In this document: positions 59,063 through 64,000 of the stretch, piece after piece | How the letters are laid out: each line of letters begins with the position of its first letter | Numbering within the stretch: position 1 is the first letter of the stretch | Notes under the pieces: generated by a model | What the model was told of the DNA's origin: nothing | Databases searched by the model: none | The model's input: only the letters and a program-made list of their open reading frames with translations | Assembly: GCF_004217145.1 (NCBI RefSeq) | Contig: NZ_SHKR01000011.1 | Location: 62,001-126,000, forward strand | Origin: Kribbella rubisoli | GTDB taxonomy: Bacteria > Actinomycetota > Actinomycetes > Propionibacteriales > Kribbellaceae | Length of the DNA stretch: 64,000 nt | Direction: 5' to 3' | Translations under genes and position numbers: made by a program

Positions 59063-61090
59063 GAGGTTGAGGCGGCGCAGCAGCTGGGCGTTGAGGGCGA
59101 CGACGATCGTGGAGATCGACATCAGCAGCGCACCGACCGCCGGCGAGACGACGATGCCCGCGAAGGCGAGGACGCCGGCTGCGAGCGGGACGGTGATGAC
59201 GTTGTAGCCGGTCGCCCAGATGAGGTTCTGCCACATCTTGCGGTAGCTGGCCTTGGACAACTCGATCACCGAAAGGACGGCCCGCGGGTCGTCCGCGGCG
59301 AGTACCACGCCGGCGGATTCGATGGCGACATCGGTGCCGGCGCCGATCGCGATGCCGACCTCGGCGCGGGCCAGGGCCGGGGCGTCGTTGACTCCGTCGC
59401 CGACCATGGCGACCTTCAGCCCGCGGGCCTGCAGCTCAGCGACCTTGGCGTCCTTGTCCTGCGGCAGCACCTCGGCGAACACCTCGTCGATCCCGAGCTC
59501 CTTCGCCACGGCGTCGGCAACCTGATGCGCATCCCCGGTGATCATCGCCACCTTCACCCCACGCCGATGCAACGCATCCACGGCCTGCCGAGACTCCTCC
59601 CGCACCTCGTCCTCGAGCGCAACAGCGCCGAGCACCTGCCCGTCCCTCACGACATGCAGCACCGCGGCCCCTCGCTCCTTCCACTCCGCAACCTCCGCGT
59701 CCAACTCGCGAGGCTCCCCCAACCCGCTCTCACGCAGGTACGCCGGTCCGCCGACGGCGACCTCGGATCCCTCCACGACAGCCTGCACACCCCGCCCGGT
59801 GAGTGACCGGAAGCCGGAGGCAACGAGCCGACCATTGCCTCCAGCAACCGCGTCGCCGACATGCAGACCGGCGGCTTGCGTGTCGCGTGCGCGCACGATC
59901 GCCTTTGCCAGCGGATGCTCGCTGTCCGCTTCGACTGCGGCGGCCAGCGCCAGCAACTCGTCAGGCGAGATGGATCCGACGGCGGCGACACCGGTGACGG
60001 CCGGTTCGCCCTTCGTCAGCGTGCCCGTCTTGTCGAACAGGACTGCGTCGATCGTCCGCATCCGCTCGAGCGCGAGCCGGTCCTTCACGAGTACGCCGGC
60101 CCTTGCCGCGCGCTCGGTGGAGATCGCGATCACCAGCGGGATCGCGAGGCCGAGGGCGTGCGGGCAGGCGATCACCAGCACGGTCACCGTCCGCGTCACC
60201 GCCTCGTCGACCTTGCCGAGCAACGCCCACACCACGAACGTGATCAGCCCGGCGATCGACGCGAAGTAGAACAAGAACGCCGCCGCCCGATCGGCCAACG
60301 CCTGCGCACGCGACGACGACGCCTGCGCCTCGGCCACCAGCCGCTGGATCCCAGCCAGCGCGGTGTCATCACCGACCGCCGTGATCTCGACGCGCAAAGC
60401 GTTGTCAGTGGCAACGGTTCCCGCCACCACGGCATCACCGACCGCCCGCGACACCGGCCGCGACTCCCCGGTGATCATCGACTCGTCGACCTCGGCCTGT
60501 CCGTCGACCACGGTCCCGTCCGCCGGCACCCGACCACCGGACCGCACGAGCACGACGTCCCCCGCCCGCAGCTCATGCAGCGAGACCTCGACAACCTCGC
60601 CGTCGATCACCTTCTCGGCCGTGTCCGGCAGCAAGGCCGCCAGCGCGTCGAGCGCACCGGACGCAGCGCCGAGCGCCCGCATCTCCAGCCAGTGCCCGAG
60701 CAGCATGATCACGATCAGCAGCGCGAGCTCCCACCAGAAGTCCAGGTCGAACCCGCCGAGCTTCAACGTCGTCACCCACGACGCCACGAACGCGACCGTG
60801 ATCGCCATCGAGATCAGCAGCATCATCCCCGGCCGACGGGACTTCAGCTCACTCCAACCGCCCGTCAGGAACGGCTGCCCGCCGTACACGAAGATCACCG
60901 TCCCGAGCACGGGCGCAATCAGCCCCGCCCCGGGGAAGTCCGGCCGCGCATACCCCAGCAGATCCGCGAACATCGCACTGAAGAACACCACCGGCACAGC
61001 CAGCCCGAGACTGATCCAGAACCGGTCCTTGAACTGCGCCGCGTGATCCCCGTGCCCTGCATGCCCGCTGTGCCCCTCGTGCTCACTCAT
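59039..61090 (-). CDS. CopB-type copper P1B ATPase
   Basis: The 683-residue transporter has a His-rich N-terminus (HEGHSGHAGHGDH) with no CxxC heavy-metal domain, then the P1B core: TGES in MITGESRPVS, membrane motif CPH in IACPHALGLAIPL, DKTGT in LFDKTGTLTKG, HP in DSEHPLAKAI and GDGVNDAPALA. CPH in place of CPC marks the CopB subgroup, which exports copper or silver. The ATG at 61088-61090 is the start, because the region upstream is a CsoR-like operator. It overlaps the TetR 3' end. Confidence 0.93.
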   Translation of the reverse strand: MSEHEGHSGHAGHGDHAAQFKDRFWISLGLAVPVVFFSAMFADLLGYARPDFPGAGLIAPVLGTVIFVYGGQPFLTGGWSELKSRRPGMMLLISMAITVAFVASWVTTLKLGGFDLDFWWELALLIVIMLLGHWLEMRALGAASGALDALAALLPDTAEKVIDGEVVEVSLHELRAGDVVLVRSGGRVPADGTVVDGQAEVDESMITGESRPVSRAVGDAVVAGTVATDNALRVEITAVGDDTALAGIQRLVAEAQASSSRAQALADRAAAFLFYFASIAGLITFVVWALLGKVDEAVTRTVTVLVIACPHALGLAIPLVIAISTERAARAGVLVKDRLALERMRTIDAVLFDKTGTLTKGEPAVTGVAAVGSISPDELLALAAAVEADSEHPLAKAIVRARDTQAAGLHVGDAVAGGNGRLVASGFRSLTGRGVQAVVEGSEVAVGGPAYLRESGLGEPRELDAEVAEWKERGAAVLHVVRDGQVLGAVALEDEVREESRQAVDALHRRGVKVAMITGDAHQVADAVAKELGIDEVFAEVLPQDKDAKVAELQARGLKVAMVGDGVNDAPALARAEVGIAIGAGTDVAIESAGVVLAADDPRAVLSVIELSKASYRKMWQNLIWATGYNVITVPLAAGVLAFAGIVVSPAVGALLMSISTIVVALNAQLLRRLNLSPARLPA

Positions 61091-61100
61091 ACCCGAGAAC

Positions 61101-61117
61101 ATACCCCTAGGGGGTAT
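61101..61117. promoter_or_regulatory. CsoR-like copper operator upstream of the CopB gene
   Basis: ATACCCCTAGGGGGTAT is a near-perfect palindrome of the TACCCC-GGGGTA kind bound by CsoR-family copper repressors. It lies 11-27 bp upstream of the ATPase start. No CsoR gene is visible in the window, so the repressor would be encoded elsewhere. Confidence 0.7.
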
Positions 61118-61140
61118 CAAAAACAACCGCGGACGCAGAA

Positions 61141-61169
61141 ACGCCCGGCTGGGGTTACCAGCCGGGCGT
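61141..61169 (-). terminator. Terminator after the ABC-F gene
   Basis: ACGCCCGGCTGG (61141-61152) and CCAGCCGGGCGT (61158-61169) make a perfect 12-bp stem with a 5-nt loop, 15 nt after the ABC-F stop. It would keep ABC-F transcripts from entering the copper ATPase gene. Confidence 0.75.
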
Positions 61170-61183
61170 GAGGGGTTGGGGGT

Positions 61184-62764
61184 TTACAGGGGGTCGATGT
61201 CCGTGAGGGTTTCTGGGGTTAGTTCCAGCCACCGGGTGATGCCGATGTCGCGGAGGAAGGGGACGTCGTGGCTGGCGATGACCAGGGCGCCGTTGTACGA
61301 CGCCAACGCATCCTTCAGCTGGGCGACGCTGGACAGGTCGAGGTTGTTGGTGGGCTCGTCCAGCATCAGCAACTGGGGTGGAGGCTCGGCCAGCAACAGA
61401 GCCGCCAGCGTCGCCCGGAAGCGTTCGCCGCCGGAAAGAGTGCTGACGAGCTGGTCGGCTGCTCGACCACGGAAGAGGAAGCGCGCCAGGCGGGAACGGC
61501 GTTCCTGGTTCTCCGTGCTCGGGGCCAGCAGGGCCAGGTTGTCGACGACGGACAGGTCGTCGCGCAGCAGGTCGAGTCGCTGGGGCAGGTACCGGAACGG
61601 CACCGCCGGCAGCTCCCCTGACACGATCGACTGCAGCAGTGTCGTCTTGCCGGCACCGTTCGGCCCGGTCAGCGCGATCCGTTCGGGCCCGCGGATCTCC
61701 AGGTCGACGTGCGCACCGGTTCGCAGTACGTGGTCCTCCAACCGCAGCACCACGCGACCAGCAGGCACTGCGGTCTTCGGCAGGTCTACCCGGATCGAGT
61801 CGTCGTCGTGGACCTTGTCCTCCGCATCGGCCAACGCCTCCTGCGCCGAATCGAGCCGCTCGGACTGCATCCCGAGGTGCTTGCCCGCCGACACCTGCGC
61901 ACCGCGCTTCAGGTTGCCGGCCACGATCTTCGGGATGCCGCCCTTCTCGAATGCCCGCTGTCCGCGGGCCTGGCGCTGATCCATCTTCATCCGCGCCTCG
62001 ATCAGGTCGCGCTTCTGCTTGCGTACGTCGGCCTCCGCCGCGCGCAGCATCCGCTCGGCCGCCTCCTGCTCGACCGCGACAGCCTCCTCGTACGCCGTCA
62101 GGTTGCCGCCGTACCAGGTGACGTCACCCTTGCGGAGGTCGCCGATCTGGTCGACCCGGTCGAGCAACTCCCGGTCGTGGCTGACGATGACCAGCGCACC
62201 GCGGAACTGGTCGACGGCGTCGTAAAGATGCCGCCGCGCCCGCAGGTCGAGGTTGTTCGTCGGTTCGTCGAGCAGCAGTACGTCGGGACGCCGCAGCAGC
62301 TCGGCCGCGAGCCCGAGCAGGATCGTCTCGCCGCCGGACAGCTCGCCGACACTGCGATCGAGCCCGATCGCACCCAGGCCGAGCTTGCCGAGCAGCGCCT
62401 CCGCTCGTTCGTCGACGTCCCAGTCGTCGCCGATGATCGCGAAGTTCTGCTCCGAGGCGTCACCGGACTCGATCGCGACGATCGCCTTCCGGACGTCCTC
62501 GATGCCGAGCGCCTGGTCGACGCGCAGAGACGTGTCGAGGGTCAGGTCCTGCGGCAGGTACCCGAGCTCGCCGCTGACCCGGATCGCCCCACGCTGCGGG
62601 GTGAGCCGGCCGGCGATCAGCCGGAGCAGCGTCGACTTGCCGGCGCCGTTGCGGCCGACCAGACCGGAGCGGACCGGTCCGGCGACGAAGGTCAGGCCGT
62701 CGAACAGGACCTCACCATCAGGCCAGGCGAAGAAGAGGTCGGTACAGGACAGGGAAAAACTCAT
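61184..62764 (-). CDS. ABC-F family ATPase
   Basis: The 526-residue protein has two ABC domains and no membrane helix. Domain 1: GRNGAGKSTLLRLIAG, GELSGGETILLGLAAEL and LLLDEPTNNLDL. Linker about 240-320. Domain 2: GPNGAGKTTLLQSIVSG, LSGGERFRATLAALL and LMLDEPTNNLDL. ABC-F proteins act on ribosomes; some protect from antibiotics. The ATG at 62762-62764 gives MSFSLSCTDLFFAW; an in-frame start 14 codons upstream is possible. The leader can form alternative hairpins. Confidence 0.92.
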   Translation of the reverse strand: MSFSLSCTDLFFAWPDGEVLFDGLTFVAGPVRSGLVGRNGAGKSTLLRLIAGRLTPQRGAIRVSGELGYLPQDLTLDTSLRVDQALGIEDVRKAIVAIESGDASEQNFAIIGDDWDVDERAEALLGKLGLGAIGLDRSVGELSGGETILLGLAAELLRRPDVLLLDEPTNNLDLRARRHLYDAVDQFRGALVIVSHDRELLDRVDQIGDLRKGDVTWYGGNLTAYEEAVAVEQEAAERMLRAAEADVRKQKRDLIEARMKMDQRQARGQRAFEKGGIPKIVAGNLKRGAQVSAGKHLGMQSERLDSAQEALADAEDKVHDDDSIRVDLPKTAVPAGRVVLRLEDHVLRTGAHVDLEIRGPERIALTGPNGAGKTTLLQSIVSGELPAVPFRYLPQRLDLLRDDLSVVDNLALLAPSTENQERRSRLARFLFRGRAADQLVSTLSGGERFRATLAALLLAEPPPQLLMLDEPTNNLDLSSVAQLKDALASYNGALVIASHDVPFLRDIGITRWLELTPETLTDIDPL

Positions 62765-62784
62765 AGGCGTTGCACTCCCAACGA

Positions 62785-62845
62785 GGTCTCGGACGAGACC
62801 GCGCACCAGACAGGTGGCGATCGATCGACTGAAGAAAAGACCTCG
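62785..62845 (-). promoter_or_regulatory. Attenuator-like alternative hairpins in the ABC-F leader
   Basis: Near the start, GGTCTC and GAGACC form a hairpin (62785-62800). A competing pair exists between CGAGGTCT (62782-62789) and AGACCTCG (62838-62845). The two share 62785-62789, so they exclude each other. In the minus-strand RNA the distal half-stem is followed by a U-run. This is what a translation-attenuation leader would look like. Confidence 0.5.
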
Positions 62846-62914
62846 GAGCTACAACGCGGACCCCTGACGCCGGGAATGGGACGTCCACCAGAATACGGGC
62901 CGGCCGACGACCCA

Positions 62915-63136
62915 TCAACTACTTTCCGAACGCTTGCGCCAGGCAACAACTACCAGGTCCACCAGTGCGACCACCCCGAGCGCCCCGAAGGTGATCACCC
63001 AACCCGCCGGGAGCTCGTAGACGACCGACAGCACCACGGCCGCCGCGAACAGCACCACCCCGAACGCCGCCAGCACGATCCGCAGCGTCAACGCACTGCG
63101 AGGCGGCGGCGGCTCACCGGTCACGGCAGGCCCCAT
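62915..63136 (-). CDS. Small two-helix membrane protein
   Basis: The 73-residue protein has two membrane helices (about 18-38 and 45-65: LRIVLAAFGVVLFAAAVVL and WVITFGALGVVALVDLVVV) with a Pro-rich N-terminus and a basic C-terminus (WRKRSESS). It has no known motif. It lies between the GntR gene and the ABC-F leader on the same strand and may be cotranscribed with either. Plausible real gene by composition and helix layout. Confidence 0.55.
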   Translation of the reverse strand: MGPAVTGEPPPPRSALTLRIVLAAFGVVLFAAAVVLSVVYELPAGWVITFGALGVVALVDLVVVAWRKRSESS

Positions 63137-63189
63137 GACCCGCCGCGCCGGAGGCGTGGCATCAATACAGCCATAAACCGCTTGTACTC

Positions 63190-63861
63190 CTAGGGTGCCT
63201 TGCGCAGCCAGGTCTCGACGCCGGCGATGTGAGCGGTCATCCAGGCGCGGGCCGCCTCGGCGTCGCCGATCTCGATCGCGTCGAGGATCGCAGCGTGCTC
63301 GGCAAGCGTGCGCCGGACCGCGCCGGCCTGGGTGACACCGCGCCAGATCCGGGCCCGCTGGGTCGCGCCGGAGATGCCGTCGAGCAGTGAGCAGACAACC
63401 TGGTTCCCGGTCGCCTCGGCGATCGCGCGATGGAACCGCAGGTCGTTCGCGACCAGTTCCTCGACGTCCGCGTCGGGCGTGAGGTCGCTGGTCAGCAGCC
63501 GTAGCTCGATCACCTGCTCCTGGCTGATGCGGGTTGCTGCCAGCGCAGCGACTCCAGGCTCCAGCAACCGCCGTACCTCGAAGAACTGCAGGACCGAGTC
63601 GTCGCGGTGCAGGTCGACCATGAAGTTGAGCGCATCGAGCAGATGCGCCGAGTCGAGGCTGCTGACGTACGTGCCGTCGCCATGCCGGACGTCCAGCACG
63701 TTGACCAGCGTGAGCGCCTTGACCGCCTCGCGCAGCGAGTTTCGCGACAGGCCGAGCCGCGCGGCCAGATCCGCCTCTTTCGGCAGTCGATCCCCCGGAC
63801 CCAGTTCCCCTGAGGTGATCATCCCTTTGATCTTGACGATCGCCTCATCCGTCAACGCCAT
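63190..63861 (-). CDS. FadR-type (FCD) GntR transcriptional regulator
   Basis: The 223-residue protein has an N-terminal winged helix (about 1-70: VKIKGMITSGELGPGDRLPKE, then LAARLGLSRNSLREAVKAL and HGDGTYVS) and a C-terminal FCD domain with metal and ligand residues in LRFHRAIAEATGNQVV and RRTLAEHAAILDAIEIGDAEAA. FCD regulators control sugar-acid and similar catabolism. The fucose operon at 45.8 kb has a suitable operator, though other targets are as likely. The ATG is at 63859-63861. Confidence 0.92.
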   Translation of the reverse strand: MALTDEAIVKIKGMITSGELGPGDRLPKEADLAARLGLSRNSLREAVKALTLVNVLDVRHGDGTYVSSLDSAHLLDALNFMVDLHRDDSVLQFFEVRRLLEPGVAALAATRISQEQVIELRLLTSDLTPDADVEELVANDLRFHRAIAEATGNQVVCSLLDGISGATQRARIWRGVTQAGAVRRTLAEHAAILDAIEIGDAEAARAWMTAHIAGVETWLRKAP

Positions 63862-63935
63862 CCAGTCAGTATGCCGCCCAGTGCCCTGCGTCGGAGGTTG
63901 TTTGAGTGATTGCGGTGTCCAGGTGCGTGCATCGT

Positions 63936-63989
63936 GGTGCCGGAGGGGCAGCCTCGATGTTTTTCCATCGTGGCTGTTCCTCCGGTGCC
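63936..63989. repeat. Imperfect long hairpin at the right edge
   Basis: Arms 63936-63953 (GGTGCCGGAGGGGCAGCC) and 63972-63989 (GGCTGTTCCTCCGGTGCC) pair with four mismatches, two of which allow wobble. Between them CGATG (63955-63959) and CATCG (63966-63970) pair around TTTTTC. No reading frame covers it clearly. It may be a terminator or a repeat; the window ends here, so the neighbour is not seen. Confidence 0.5.
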
Positions 63990-64000
63990 GCGAGGTGCGT

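Noticed and set aside
1..64000. CRISPR arrays, tRNA or rRNA genes, integrases and insertion sequences
   Set aside because: No regularly spaced repeats, no cloverleaf-like sequences and no transposase or integrase motifs were seen.

Overview
The window is high-GC, densely packed DNA with short intergenic gaps, many ATGA/GTGA stop-start overlaps and frequent GTG starts. With ergothioneine genes, a PknB-type kinase, FolP2-like and PPOX proteins and a RibM-type riboflavin transporter, this points to an actinomycete chromosome. A Kribbella-like member of the Propionibacteriales is a reasonable guess, but that is inference. No rRNA, tRNA, CRISPR array, transposase or phage gene was seen. The region reads as ordinary chromosomal metabolism and regulation rather than an island.

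Layout. 0-5 kb: the start of an MBL-fold hydrolase, a P1-family aminopeptidase, a DUF1772/NAD(P)-binding pair facing a MarR regulator, and a WYL regulator facing a protein made of two copies of one domain. 5-9.5 kb: a complete riboflavin operon (ribD-ribE-ribM-ribBA-ribH, minus strand) behind a clear FMN riboswitch. 9.5-15 kb: an MFS permease, a membrane Ser/Thr kinase downstream of a secreted VWA protein, and a divergent HTH regulator with three similar operator-like dyads between. 15-19 kb: a polar amino-acid ABC importer and two tandem polysaccharide deacetylases. 19-26.5 kb: HAD phosphatase, MFS permease, rpe, an SDR/TetR pair, and cobK-cobM-cobL with a PPOX gene. 26.6-32 kb: an ABC-2 exporter with its regulator, an XRE protein fused to an NBR1-like Ig domain, a secreted SH3/CHAP-like protein and a hydrolase.

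32-36.5 kb: a LacI-controlled CUT1 sugar importer. 36.5-41 kb: the ergothioneine operon egtA-B-C-D (egtE not seen). 41-45.6 kb: an unknown protein, a hydrolase/TetR pair, a LigB-like protein, a stand-alone RibD C-terminal reductase and a FolP2-type pterin protein. 45.8-48.8 kb: an L-fuconate dehydratase/SDR/aldo-keto reductase operon, probably for non-phosphorylated L-fucose catabolism. 48.9-56.9 kb: the most unusual block, with an NCS1 permease, a HyuA-like protein, three tandem DUF917 paralogues and a PucR regulator on one strand. It probably imports and breaks down a hydantoin-like ring, and it carries repeated palindromes in its gaps. 57-61 kb: a copper-handling locus (DUF6153, DUF305, DUF2218/TetR, CopB-type ATPase with a CsoR-like operator). 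61-64 kb: an ABC-F ATPase with an attenuator-like leader, a small membrane protein and a FadR-type GntR regulator.

Beyond the genes, the window has several unexplained sequence structures: a palindromic element of about 92 bp present twice 41 kb apart, two perfect tandem palindromes inside the DUF917 operon, a 17-bp inverted repeat in the copper locus, and several operator-like dyads between divergent genes. Function calls rest on recognised motifs and family knowledge recalled without database searches.
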